The translations under genes were made by a program, and so were the position numbers. Below, piece by piece: positions 52,896 through 63,139 of a stretch of DNA of 64,000 nucleotides. The notes under the pieces are model-generated. The model made no database searches. It was given only the letters and a program-made list of their open reading frames with translations, and was not told the origin of the DNA. The stretch covers positions 806,001 through 870,000 of the forward strand of contig JAMWBK010000007.1 of NCBI GenBank assembly GCA_029953675.1. Reading direction: 5' to 3'. The DNA is from Rhodosorus marinus (lineage: Eukaryota > Rhodophyta > Stylonematophyceae > Stylonematales > Stylonemataceae). Within the stretch, counting starts at the first letter, position 1. The number at the start of each line of letters is the position of its first letter.

Positions 52896-53870
52896 TCACC
52901 TGGACAGGTCCTGACGAAGCTTGTAGAGCGCCGAGATATATTCAGGTCCGAGGCCACAGCATCCTCCGAGGATGAGGCCGAAAGGTATCTGGTGTGCCCA
53001 GGCTCTTGCAAACGACGTTACGAAGACGCTGGGGTTGAGGTCGGTTCTGAACGGCTGGGGTTCCGGGTTTTCCGCCAAGGTCCAGTTGGGGTCGACCGGG
53101 GTGAGGGCGTTCGGGTTGGCTCCGAGTTTAACAGAACGCTTCAACATCCGCTCCCGCGCAGGGTTGTCGGCGGTGAGTAGCTCGTTGAAGGCCCGGCTGA
53201 CTGATTCGGGTTCACAGCAGTTGAAGATGATGCCCTCTAGACACTGACTGGTCTCGGTGAGCTCCAAAAGCGCTAGTACTGCTTCGGTGACAGTCTCTCC
53301 GCTGCGGAGACGTCCATCTTCACGCAACGTCCATGAGGCAAAGACTGGTTTCCCGAGGTTCTGAACGGCCCTCACCGCCATGGACATCTCACGGACTGAG
53401 GAGAGAGTCTCCGCCATGAACACGTCTGCGTCCGGGGCTGTAGCCAGCCCGAGCTGCCTGTAAATATCCGCGCCGTGAACCTCATCCTTCATCACCAGAT
53501 CCGGTCTGTAGCTCTCCACCAACGGAGGCAGCGAGCAAGCCACTCGCACGTGCTCCCGCCCAGCTCCATCCCGGGCCTCCTTCGCCAGCTCAACCGCCTT
53601 TGCGCTCAGCTCCATCATATCCGCCACCGCAAACCCGACCCCAGGCGTCACCCCGAAGTTATTCGCCGTCACCACATCACATCCAGCCTCAATATAGGAC
53701 CGGTGAACATCAACCACAGTCCCATGATACTCAGGCTTCACTATAGCAACCGCAGACCAGATCTTACGATCCTCCTCCACACCACGCTTGAACAGCTCCT
53801 CTCCAGTACCACCATCAAAAAGAGTTATCCTAGACCCAACAGCCATGCCCTTGCACACCCTCCTAAGCAT
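52896..53870 (-). CDS. Homocysteine S-methyltransferase family protein, intronless
   Basis: One open frame, 324 residues from the ATG at 53870 (a second ATG at 53846 begins MAVGSRITLFDGGTG and may be the real start). Family members (PF02574) transfer a methyl group from S-methylmethionine or betaine to homocysteine to make methionine. The N-terminal LFDGGTGEELFKRG, the ANNFGVTPGVGF and FMAETLSSVREM blocks, the first zinc ligand in FNCCEPESV, and the C-terminal GGCCGLGPEYI with the paired zinc-binding cysteines are all present. Length is typical. The substrate donor cannot be inferred. It is convergent with RRM gene 2. GC-rich third positions differ little from neighbours. Confidence 0.92.
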   Translation of the reverse strand: MLRRVCKGMAVGSRITLFDGGTGEELFKRGVEEDRKIWSAVAIVKPEYHGTVVDVHRSYIEAGCDVVTANNFGVTPGVGFAVADMMELSAKAVELAKEARDGAGREHVRVACSLPPLVESYRPDLVMKDEVHGADIYRQLGLATAPDADVFMAETLSSVREMSMAVRAVQNLGKPVFASWTLREDGRLRSGETVTEAVLALLELTETSQCLEGIIFNCCEPESVSRAFNELLTADNPARERMLKRSVKLGANPNALTPVDPNWTLAENPEPQPFRTDLNPSVFVTSFARAWAHQIPFGLILGGCCGLGPEYISALYKLRQDLSR

Positions 53871-54979
53871 ACCCCCAAACCCCTCGAATTCTTCCCGATA
53901 CAACAAAATTCATCACGTACGTCAGTCCCTCGTTGGAAAACTAAAACCTGACGAACAGGAAACCGCTGCGAAGCGCCGCAAAGCAGCCAAATCCCCCTCC
54001 GTAAACTAAATATAATCCGTTTCCAATCCTTCGTACATCCTAGAGAAACATATCTTTCCAATCCAAGTTTTCCAAGAAGACATAGAACAGAAAACACAGG
54101 ATATGGGGTCAAGTTTTTCATGAATGGAAGGGGTATCTTGACTTGTCTAATCCTGGTCCTCGGGCCGCGAGATATCTTCCGACCTCTTTACGACCGTCGT
54201 GGTGCAGCCGCTGCGCTTTCAATGCGACCACTGAAGAGAGTCTCAGCAAGCTTGAGGCCGGGTTTGTACCATTGATCATAGAGTGCTTTGGGTTTTTCGA
54301 CAGTGTTGCTTTCCCGTTGGCACTACGGCCCCCCCACCCCGGAGCATTCTCGACATCCGCCCACCTCACCGGAGTTGTCTCTGACTCTCTGGCATTAGAA
54401 CGCTACTCTGTTGTCGCTTTGTTGTCAAGGGGTTCGCGCTCCCGCCAGCTGGAGCTGTACTACATAAGAAAAGGCTAAAAAGTGTGAAAAGTATTCAGGT
54501 TCGAGATGCTTGCAGCCTTAGGACTACCCCCGAGTTTTCTCCTCGGAAGAAGTCTGCTTAGGCCCGCCGGTGCTGGTGAGATAAGGGAAGAACTGGGATC
54601 CGAATGGTGCGTGAGGGATCGGGGCCGGTCACCGTGGTCTCGCTCAGCAGTCCAAACGCGTCCTTTGGCTTGGTTGATTCAGTAGGTTCTCGTTGCCTTC
54701 GTGCTCTCTAGCGACTCATGAGCGTCTTGATAGCCTCCTCACGGAGCTGTGTTGGACTCTCTAGAGCTCAAACGCTGCTTTACTGTTGGACGCGCGTCAT
54801 CAGCGGCTTGCTGCTCGCTTCTCAGGGTAGTTGGGCTCCGAATAATCCGGACGATGAAAGGCTAGCTAGTTTTCCCAGTTTCACAATACCCCACCTGCAT
54901 TGACGTCACCTTTTTAAAAATTCCATGTCGTCTGCTGAAGTTCACCGCTCGATAATCAACGGTGCTGACGCACGGTTTG

Positions 54980-55770
54980 TCAGGCTACCACCGCCAGCCT
55001 GTAGTCGATGCAGAGTCTCCGACCCCCGCGACGCATGGACCGTGAGGGAGGAGACGAGGTGCACGCAGCTGCAGGCGAACAGGATTTCGGCCGCGCGCTC
55101 AAGGAGTATCCGAAGGTGTTTCCGGATACGACCCCACTACTCCCAACAGGGAGGGATAAATACGCTCTGAAGATTCGGTTGACCCCAGGCGCGACGGCCT
55201 GGGCACAAGCAGCGTGCGTGTCATGCAATAAGATGTTTCGGGATACGATCCCACTACTCCCAGCAGAGAGGAATCAGTACTCTCTGTAGATTCGGTTGAC
55301 CCCACACGCGACGGCTCCGGCACAAGCAGCGTGCGTGACATGCGATAAGGTAGATCATAGATGCTTTCACGATATACGTCTCTGAGCCAGCTTATGATGA
55401 CTGCCAGCAGAGTACATATTCCGGGGTTGATCTCTGTCATTGCTTTCGAGTATTGGTGGCTTCAGGCTGCTATGTTGATCATAGTTCCCCGAAACACCTT
55501 CCGATACTCCTTATTGAGCGCGCGGCGGCAAACCTGTTGGCCGAACACTGCCTGCGCCTCGCTCCTCCCTCGTCCCGGCACAAAAGCACCTTGTCCCATG
55601 TCAAGTACTCAGAACGCTTACATGAGGAAGTTCGGGATCTCAGGGAGAAGGGCCCACGAAGTATTGAGTCGGAGTCCGTATCCGGCACCTGACTTGTAGA
55701 ACAGGCTACAAGTCGGCAAGAAGGATGGGGGTCGGAGACTCTGCATCGACTACAGGCTGGCATTGGTAAC
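54980..55770. repeat. Inverted repeat of gypsy RT fragments
   Basis: The RT block GGGTCGGAGACTCTGCATCG followed by ACTACAGGCTGGC occurs on the plus strand near 55730-55762 and in reverse complement near 54995-55030. The adjacent block AAGGAGTATC(C/G)GAAGGTGTTTC occurs on the plus strand near 55100 and in reverse complement near 55495. The arms therefore face each other across about 360 bp. Confidence 0.7.
55124..55345. repeat. 117-bp tandem duplication within the gypsy relic
   Basis: GGATACGA(C/T)CCCACTACTCCCA and the following GATTCGGTTGACCCCA block occur twice with a 117-bp period (39 codons); the copies are diverged by several substitutions. Confidence 0.75.
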
Positions 55771-56603
55771 CTAACAATGTTTCAGGGTAAAGGGGGACAG
55801 ATTGTCTTCAAATTTGCATCGGTCGAAATGATCGGTCCCCTTGTTCGCCATTTTCTTAGTAAACCAGAACAACTAAAAACATCTAGATCTACGGAGGTGG
55901 CATTTTTTATCTGCCCTGAACACGTTTGCGGAATATTATGGTTAATTTGTATCTAAAAGTAGTATTCTAGGGTCAATCGGCCTTGGATATAGCACAAAAA
56001 GGGTCATAAGCACCGCATTGGTCGTGATGCACAGCCAATGCGATGGCTGAATGAGTCTCAGTACGCTTGAGGGGATGACTCATCCCACCTTTCGGTACTC
56101 AGCGCTGTTTCCATCCGGTTTGTACTCGCTGATCATCGAGTGCTTTTGGTCTTTTAGACAGTGTTGCCTTTCTCGCGGGGGTCGTCGTGTTTTTCGTTAA
56201 AATGTCGACCGAGGGATGCCACCTCCTCACAGAGCTGTCTCTGACTCTATTCGAACGCATCCTCGCTGTTGCATCACGATGTTGCGTTGTCGTTGGAGTC
56301 GCGATATCAACTTCGTCGTTTCCGCTCCTCAGGGTAGTTAGGCCCTGAATTCATTGGTTGATGAATGGAATGAGGAAGCAGTCTGCCGCTTCCCGCGCCA
56401 ACTGTGTATCTAGGCGTTTGTGGATCAAGAGGTAGGTTTGCTTTTTTAGAAGAGTACCTTCACTACGTCTTCAACTTTTGAACTGCGACGAACGGTGGAT
56501 AAGACGAAGCGGGAGTGACGTAACTGTGGATGGAGCAAGGTTGGATATTCGGGAGAGGAGTTTCACTGTGTTCTTTGGTTTTGAGGGGAGGATTGAAATA
56601 AGA

Positions 56604-57962
56604 ATGGGGATGAGGATGGCGGCTGAGGTCTTGAAAGCGCGAGCTGCTTTGAAGACGTTAAGCCTGTCGAGAGGGAACAAGACGCTTCGGAGGAGCTCCT
56701 GGGAGCGTGTGATGCGTGAATGTCAGTTGGTAAGAGGATACTGTATTTTTTTTACCGTTCGGGTGCTTTGGTTTTGGTGTTCTGAATCTGGTCTTGATCG
56801 GTTTAGGCAGACAATTTTAGAATCAAAGACTTTAGGAGGTAAGCCTCTATGTTTTTATTTTCTGGTTCCTGGGCGCGCGGGTCGACGCGGCCGCCGTCGT
56901 CGGTGTGGAGGGGCTTGCATCTGAGCAATGAGCCTCGTCCCCACTCAGGTCAGTCCTTGTGAAGAACATACCCGATGCGTTGCTTCGTGAAGAGATTATA
57001 GAACACCGGTTCAGCGCTGTTGGGAGTGTTCGCAAGGTTTTCATACGTGCTCCACCAAGCCACAGCCCCAAAGCCGTCAGAGCCAATTCTCTCATTCCCC
57101 GGGATGCCACTACGAGTACGAAATTCTGAGCGAAGAAGAAGATCTATCCCCGTCACGTTCTGAATTTTCTCAGCTGTTCCTATTCCGCTCGTTCCGAAAA
57201 GGTTCAGCTGTCGTCTCCTTTGAATCGGGGTTCTCCGTCGCGACGTCGTTAGAGGAGCTCAACGGTGCGCCCGTGGATGTTAGATACCCTTCGTCTGGGA
57301 TGCAAATAGAAATCAACAAAGGTTGGGAGTACAGCTGGATGCCGCGTGTTTGTAAGATCCCGCACAAAGGTTCTCGCTCAGAGCGAGCTAAGATAACTGG
57401 CCCGGTTGTTACCATCGTCATCGTCTGTTTGGTATAGACGCAAGCCTACTCCTCTGCTTGTAAATCTCTGAACAATTTGGATTTCATTTTACCTTCTTGC
57501 CAGGCCAAAGGCCAAGGGGTGGATTGTTCCGGCGAATCCTCATCAGAAATCTTCCTCTTGCGATGACTTCCTTCGATTTTCGCACGCTACTTAACCACCT
57601 GGGTAGGTCAAACTACGGGATGATGCAGTGGGCTGTGGAGGATTTTGAAAACCATATTTCTGCCGTCGCGGAGTTTTCGACCACGTTCGATGCATTGTGT
57701 GCACTCGAGCAGCTTAACTCCATCTCGATCGAGGGTAACCCCATCTTCGCTGAGCTGTACCCTCTCAACTTCAACTTCAGCTACTCATCGATGGCAGTAA
57801 GTATCGCAACGGCATGGAGAAGAGGTTTTCCACATGTAGGCACAAGGACGCTGATGGTCTGCCCCTGTTTAGGATCGGAGAAAGGCGTACATTCAGGAAT
57901 TCTCAAATCCCTCTGAGCTGTTCACATTTGTGCTAAAGTCTACAGCTTCAGAAACGGACTGA
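56604..57962 (+). CDS. Tandem-RRM RNA-binding protein 3, 6 exons including a 32-nt microexon
   Basis: Exons 56604-56729, 56807-56838, 56949-57115, 57202-57369, 57504-57796, 57873-57962 give 291 residues. The leader (residues about 1-35: Met, Ala, Leu, Lys, Arg, Ser, hardly acidic) looks mitochondrial or plastidial. RRM1 starts RRSVLVKNIPDALLREE after the microexon and resumes after a phase-1 intron with SAVVSFESGFSVATSLEEL. RRM2 starts RRILIRNLPLAMTSFDF and includes SAVAEFSTTFDALCALEQL. The donor at 57370 (GTTCTC) is unusual and that junction is the least certain; other exons join well. The intron phases match RRM gene 2 (microexon) and RRM gene 1 (mid-RRM1 and inter-RRM). Confidence 0.7.
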
Positions 57963-58714
57963 GACTTCACGGCGCCTGTGACACAGCCGGCAACGAGAAC
58001 TGCCCTTGCGGCTTGGAACGCGTGTGGTTGACTTTGAGCTCACACACGTAAGATCTAGCGTTCGCAACAGCGTACAGTGCTCGCTCGAAGAAGAACGAAC
58101 ATAGGGAAGAGAGGGGGAGAGATGAGAGAGAGATGGAGTACTCGGAATTCTTCTTTTTGTTCTCCGCTACGACTGGCGACTCTGGCATTTGGAAGAGCAC
58201 TGACAATAGCACAAGTAGAAAACTAGGACAGCTCCAACCCAGAGACCAGAGACCCTTAGACAAATAGGAGGCGAGAACTAACGGGCCAGGGAGTATCGGA
58301 TGAAGGTAAACATGGAAGTTCCAGACATCCAAGCAATAGAGCTTCGAAGGCCGCTCTCAGGAAGCCGGTTCTGAATTTCTGGGCTGATAGGTGTTAGAAA
58401 CGTTAATAATAAGCCTTTTGACTCAAATCCAGACCTCAAACAAGACACTGCCGATCGGGGCGTAAAGTAGAGATGAAAATCCACGTGACGCATCATCGCT
58501 GGCTTGCTGAGAGAACATACTTGCCAGGTCCTACAGGGGACAGCCTCTTCAATCGAAGATTTAGCAGATATCCATCCATTCAGACGTTGCCTAGGAGTTC
58601 ACGACATTGCCTGCTTGCCACTAGGCAATCACAGTCGAACGCCACCGTAACAACAAATATGTCAAAATAGCGCTTCGCCCTCCTTGCTTAACAACAACCC
58701 TAACGGACGGGAAT
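57963..58714. other. Spacer between RRM gene 3 and tRNA-Glu
   Basis: A hydrophobic minus-strand frame (57967-58332) and an adjacent one (58278-58496) are open, but have no family motifs or convincing splice joins. I do not call a gene. Confidence 0.4.
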
Positions 58715-58720
58715 AAAAAA
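58715..58720 (-). terminator. Pol III T-run after tRNA-Glu
   Basis: TTTTTT on the minus strand 6 nt past the tRNA 3' end. Confidence 0.75.
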
Positions 58721-58726
58721 TGTATA

Positions 58727-58798
58727 TTCCCCCGCCGGGAATCGAACCCGGGCCAACGGTGTGAGAGACCGCTATCCTAACCACTAGACTACGAAGGA
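58727..58798 (-). tRNA. tRNA-Glu (anticodon CTC)
   Basis: 72 nt with a full cloverleaf. Acceptor stem TCCTTCG pairs with CGGGGGA (two G-T pairs). The D arm contains GTCTAGTGGTTAGGAT (A box). Anticodon stem GCGGT/ACCGT encloses loop CTCTCAC, giving anticodon CTC. The T arm is CGGGTTCGATTCCCGG (B box). The CCA end is not encoded, as normal for eukaryotes. No intron. Confidence 0.97.
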
Positions 58799-60415
58799 AT
58801 TAGGAACGACGGGAATATTATCAATCTATATATTATAATTTCCTAACAAGATTTTTCGAGTTTCTGATTGCGTCGAAACTATTCAAACAATCATCGTGTA
58901 GATCCGCAGCCTTCCTACGATTTCATTCGTCAAATTGTCTTGAATAACGAAATTATTTGTGTGACCCTCCAATAAGTAGTTTGCGAGGCCGCTGTCGTAA
59001 GGATGGGGATGCGGGATGCAGGATGATGGAAGACCATAAAGTTGACGGTAAGTAACCTGTATAAAAGTAAATGTATGGGGTAGAATATAGAAGGGTATAT
59101 TTTGTAAGCAAATCCCTCCATAGTTGGAATTTATTTTTAAATTTTGTGGAACATGGATCGTGCAAACAAAGTATTATATTAAGAGTAAGAATTGGAATAG
59201 TTTGTTTTGAAAGAAATGCGAGCGATTCCGGCGGTTAGGTTTTGATGGGTTTTCTGATTGTGTTATGGGATTTCCGTCTGGAGAGCACGGAACACGTACG
59301 TAAGCCCGCCTCCCCCCCGCCGACCCGTTTTGCCTGTTGCGTATGAGAAGACTAACAGACGCTCCAAGACCCACCAAACACCCCACCAAACAGGTGCTCC
59401 TCGCGGATCACCTCCATCACCTACACAAAAGTTTCCGGACATGAACAGACGGAGGGGGACATTTACCCTCCTCTACGCACTCTCTCTCTCTCTCTCTCTC
59501 CCATTCTCTCTCCCAAATCCGAAGGATCCACATACAAAACAATCGGCACAGGTACGGGCTCGACGCTCGCTCATATGCTAATGTCTCCCTTTTCCCTCGT
59601 CGCGATTTAATAAAAATTCCTTGCTCTTTCTCGAAATAGACGCAATCATTCTCGTATATCGGAATCCAAATATTTATTTCTAAATTTCAACGGCGGCACG
59701 ATCGTAGAAAAAAATAAAACTATTGATATTCATACCGGTAGTTTGCTCATTCCAATCATTTTTTCCATCCTACTCGCTCAACGGTAAGCAACCCGTTTCC
59801 CTCCCCCCTCTCCCTCCTTAACAAAACACCCCCCTAAATAATTTCTATTTGGTCGATGGTTGTACTTCAATCGCCGATATTTAATTTTTCATCGTCTTGA
59901 TAGTACCCGTGGAACTTTTTTTGGGTCTTGAGGAGAGCTCTCCCAACCCCGCGACTTTCTGTTTTGTTTAAAATTTTATTGGCCCCTTCTAGCATTGGCC
60001 AATTTTTTGGATGGTCCGAATGGAGTTTCACGTCAGACACCTTTACAGAAAGTGAAAAGAAGAAGAAAAAACACCATTTTGATGTCAACCGTCCAACCAA
60101 CTAAAATTAGAAATAATGGAAAAACGAAGGACGTGGGACTCTTTCTGTTTTTATAAGCATTGGAGCGTTTCTTTTCTGTCCCATTGACGTATGACTTTGA
60201 AGGCTGTGGTATTTAAACAGTGCGGGAGGTTTTTAGCGGAATCGGGGGAGGGGGCGGGGGGAGGAAGGGGAAGGAGAAGAGGGTAGGAGAGGAAATCCTG
60301 TAAGTAGGGTGTTTCGTTTGTTACCCTCTTTCGTTTTTTGAGAGAAGCGGAATTGTTGGGGGAGGGGTGGGGGCTTGGAGGTGGTGGCGCTTTTTGTTGG
60401 ATTGGTTTGGGCAAG
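58799..60415. other. Intergenic region tRNA-Glu / FG-GAP protein gene
   Basis: Mostly non-coding. It is AT-rich at 58800-59240 and 59590-59770. A (TC)10 microsatellite lies at 59481-59500. Pyrimidine- and purine-rich runs occur at 59790-59830 and 60235-60300. No recognised gene. Confidence 0.5.
59481..59500. repeat. (TC)n microsatellite
   Basis: Ten perfect TC units, followed by imperfect CT-rich sequence to about 59515. Confidence 0.9.
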
Positions 60416-61759
60416 ATGGGGCAGCCACGCTTGGTTTTTGTGCTCTTGGTTGCGTTGATCAGTGCGGCAGGAACTGCGGCAGTGAAGTGCCCGAGGGTGG
60501 CACTGTCGAGGCCACAGTGGTTGCAGCCGATTGCACGAAAGGATATTGGAAATATCTTCTTTGGACACTCTCTGGGGATGAGCGGAGAGCACATGGCAGT
60601 TGGTGCATACGGACTCCAAGATTATAGGGGGGCGGTCTACATGTACAAGCTAGAGGGCACCCGGTGGGGTCTTCAGCAGACGCTCAAACCGACTGACCGA
60701 AAGCCAAGTGATCACTACGGGTTGAACCTGGATATGTCGAATAGAACGGTCGTCATCGGAAGACCATTCCATAACATACAAGGAACCAAATCAGGAAGTG
60801 CAGACGTGTGGGTTTTCAACGGAAGGCACTGGAGGAGAACCCAGCAACTCGTGCCACCAGGAAATGGATGGGGTCACGGAGGTGCTTGGTACGGCTATGG
60901 CGTGGCAGCCGAGGGTCCTTTTGCATGCATCGGCGCAAGATACCAGAACAAGATAGTCAACGGAGTGATGACCTACCCAAGGGCAGGCGCTGTATACGTA
61001 TACTATCGGAATAATGGTGTGGGTACTCCATATCGGCTTGTGCAGACACTAACCGGTCCCGATGAGGTTTCCTTCTTTGGGGACGAAATCCAGCTGTCCG
61101 GATTTGAAGACAGAGGAGGCGAGAAGCGGCTCCTCGTTGGAGCGTCGAGACATTCCCCGAAAGCGAAAGGAGCCGCTTATTTGTACACAAGGCAAGGTAG
61201 GAAGTGGAAGCTCTCTCAAGTACTGAGCCCTACAGACAGATACCCAGAATATACCTCACAACATTACGGCGAAGGTATCGCAATGAGTAACGAAACAATC
61301 CTGATTGGAGGTGAAACCGCTCCGAGTGACAAGGGCAGGAGAACCGGAGAAGTGTACGCCTACAAAAAAGTTGGAGACAAGTGGGTGCAATCCGGGCCCC
61401 TGAATCCTCCTGAAGGCGTTACTCGGTGGGGTTTGCATGGACAGCGTCTTGGAACCGATCAGAGATTTTCCGCGGTCGGTCAATGGGGTACCGTGGTCAA
61501 GGGAGTTAATAGAGCTGGATCTTTCAGCTACTACCTTCGGTGTGCAGATGGATCATGGCGTTCGTCGAAAATGAGAGTTATGACCGATCCCCAATCGCAT
61601 GACAGCCTGGGGAAGAACGTTCTAGTGAAGAACGGATTCATGGTGGTCACGGCTCCGATGCGAGATTCAGGAACCAATGGGGATATCCAGAACCGCGGGT
61701 TGGTGATGGTGTACAAGTACACCCTTGGCGGGGGACCCTGGGTAGAGTACCCAGACTAA
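60416..61759 (+). CDS. Secreted FG-GAP-type beta-propeller protein, intronless
   Basis: 448 residues from the ATG at 60416; an in-frame upstream ATG at 60338 would mask the signal peptide. Residues 1-23 form a clear signal peptide (GQPRLVFVLLVALISAAG). The rest consists of repeating units with the FG-GAP rhythm: a (F/Y)G.x(L/I)xMS start, a VAVGA/VVIGRP/ACIGA/LLVGAS/ILIGG strand, then a G(A/S)(V/A)Y(V/M)Y(K/Y) strand. Units are visible near residues 43, 99, 160, 220, 287 and 342, consistent with a 6-7-bladed propeller as in integrin alpha heads. No transmembrane segment or GPI signal is seen, so it is probably extracellular or wall-associated. It is lysine/arginine-rich. Function unknown. Confidence 0.85.
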   Translation: MGQPRLVFVLLVALISAAGTAAVKCPRVALSRPQWLQPIARKDIGNIFFGHSLGMSGEHMAVGAYGLQDYRGAVYMYKLEGTRWGLQQTLKPTDRKPSDHYGLNLDMSNRTVVIGRPFHNIQGTKSGSADVWVFNGRHWRRTQQLVPPGNGWGHGGAWYGYGVAAEGPFACIGARYQNKIVNGVMTYPRAGAVYVYYRNNGVGTPYRLVQTLTGPDEVSFFGDEIQLSGFEDRGGEKRLLVGASRHSPKAKGAAYLYTRQGRKWKLSQVLSPTDRYPEYTSQHYGEGIAMSNETILIGGETAPSDKGRRTGEVYAYKKVGDKWVQSGPLNPPEGVTRWGLHGQRLGTDQRFSAVGQWGTVVKGVNRAGSFSYYLRCADGSWRSSKMRVMTDPQSHDSLGKNVLVKNGFMVVTAPMRDSGTNGDIQNRGLVMVYKYTLGGGPWVEYPD

Positions 61760-62701
61760 GACTAATGCGCGTTGCCGCAATTCCAAGGCGAACGTCCTCG
61801 AGGTAGAAACCAGTCTCCGTACCTCCTTCGATGTTTGAACAAATATTCTTCACGTCCTGGCCCGAGCACCCGCCATCTGTCAAGAGTACTTACTAGAGAC
61901 TTGATTTGAGTTCAAACTTTTGTCTTATAAGCAGACGAAACGCTAACTTTTGTATCTTATTACCAGCACAACTAAACGGACAGAGAAAATTGTTCCTCAA
62001 CATACTTTGGAGAGCCGCCTGTGAACCACTTTGCCAATAGAATTCTTGCCTGAACGGCTGGGCTCCCCTAAAGCACCAAAACGGCAGGCGTGAGCCATCG
62101 AATGCCCTAAGAAACGGAGAGCCAAGCGGGCGATAGAGAGCACCGGCAAAGCAGACTAGTAGAATAACGCCATCAGACAAGAACGAACGAGAAAGGCGGG
62201 TAGACCATTTCCATGTATCACCAGCAGAACGCATTGACGAACCCAAACCTTTTCACTCCGGAACCATCGACGGATGCATGAGTGCCCTCAGGTATGTCCC
62301 TGAGCGATGATCGACCTCAAAATCAAGGTCTTACGCATCTCTTTAAGACCTATCTGGTCAATCGTACTCCTTCGGTTCCGGTAGAGAGTAACCACTTCGA
62401 TGCCTGGTAGTCTAGTGCCCGAACTCTTAGCGCAGACCACAAGACAAGCTTTGTCCCGCCAGAGGCCCTTGAGGGCGATGAAAGGCGCAAAGAATGGCTC
62501 ACCCGAACGATGGGGAGTGAAGGTGAGAAGCCTTTAGACAGGTTGAGGTAGATCGACTAGCTGAGATGAACGTGAAGAGGGGGATGTTCGCTAACTGTGA
62601 CGTCGCTGGGTGGCTTTTACCTCTTGACCTTTGTGTTTTCTTGTTGGGGAGGGGAAGGTACTCGGATCTCTGGACCATTCCGAGCTCGCCGGTCGTGAAG
62701 T
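61760..62701. other. Intergenic region FG-GAP gene / BAG-like gene
   Basis: No recognised gene on either strand. Confidence 0.45.
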
Positions 62702-63139
62702 ATGGAGAGTAGCAGCTTTGGGAGCTGTGTGATGGCGATCTGGGGCCATCATCTTGAGGACTCCGAAATTTTCTTGGAAGAAACCGATCGGTATGTTGTG
62801 TTCGACACCGGTGAACATGTGCCCAAGCCCGTTTGTAAGGTTCCATATGTGTGCGAAAGACCGGAGGAGGCCGTCCCAGTGCTCGCATCAGCTTTGCGCG
62901 TGTTCATGGTCAGGAGGGGGGATCTTCTGAAGGCCTTTAGAACGCTCGAGGACCTGGATGAACGGGCAACCTCCCTGTGCTCGGCGGCGGAATCTGCCCC
63001 GGAGACCCGTCTCAAGGAGGAGCTCATAACCCAGCTGCTGATCAAGGCAGATGCCGTTTCGACTGAAAACAACCAGTTGATAAGGGGAAGAAGGAGGGAG
63101 CTAATCAAGAGACTTCATAGCCTGTCCCCTTCTTCGTAA
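62702..63139 (+). CDS. Small BAG-domain-like protein
   Basis: Single frame of 145 residues; the ATG at 62732 (MAIWGHHLED) is an alternative start. The C-terminal ~50 residues (EELITQLLIKADAVSTENNQ then LIRGRRRELIKRLHSL) match the last helices of BAG domains, which bind the Hsp70 ATPase domain: a leucine-rich helix ending in a short acidic link, then R-x-R-R-(K/R)-E-L-(V/I)-K-R. The preceding helix (FRTLEDLDERATSLCSAAES) would be the first BAG helix. The N-terminal part (YVVFDTGEHVPKP) is unassigned. It could act as an Hsp70 co-chaperone. The match is by eye and moderate. Confidence 0.5.
   Translation: MESSSFGSCVMAIWGHHLEDSEIFLEETDRYVVFDTGEHVPKPVCKVPYVCERPEEAVPVLASALRVFMVRRGDLLKAFRTLEDLDERATSLCSAAESAPETRLKEELITQLLIKADAVSTENNQLIRGRRRELIKRLHSLSPSS

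Larger units (their letters stand above)
54230..56390. mobile_element. Degraded Ty3/gypsy retroelement relic with flanking direct repeats
   Basis: Two related segments in the same orientation, about 54260-54850 and 56110-56350, share ordered blocks (GATCAT(A/C)GAGTGCTTT, GACAGTGTTGC, GTCTCTGACTCT, CTCAGGGTAGTT). They bracket reverse-transcriptase-like sequence, as decayed LTRs would. Inside, 55090-55200 reads LKEYPKVFPDTTPLLPTGRD on the plus strand, the usual start of the gypsy pol/RT region. The stretch at 55700-55765 reads VGKKDGGRRLCIDYRLA, an RT motif. Stops, duplications and an inversion leave nothing functional. Confidence 0.65.

Noticed and set aside
57967-58332. 121-codon hydrophobic minus-strand frame
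   Set aside because: Could mimic a membrane protein, but has no upstream exon, no conserved motif and biased composition.
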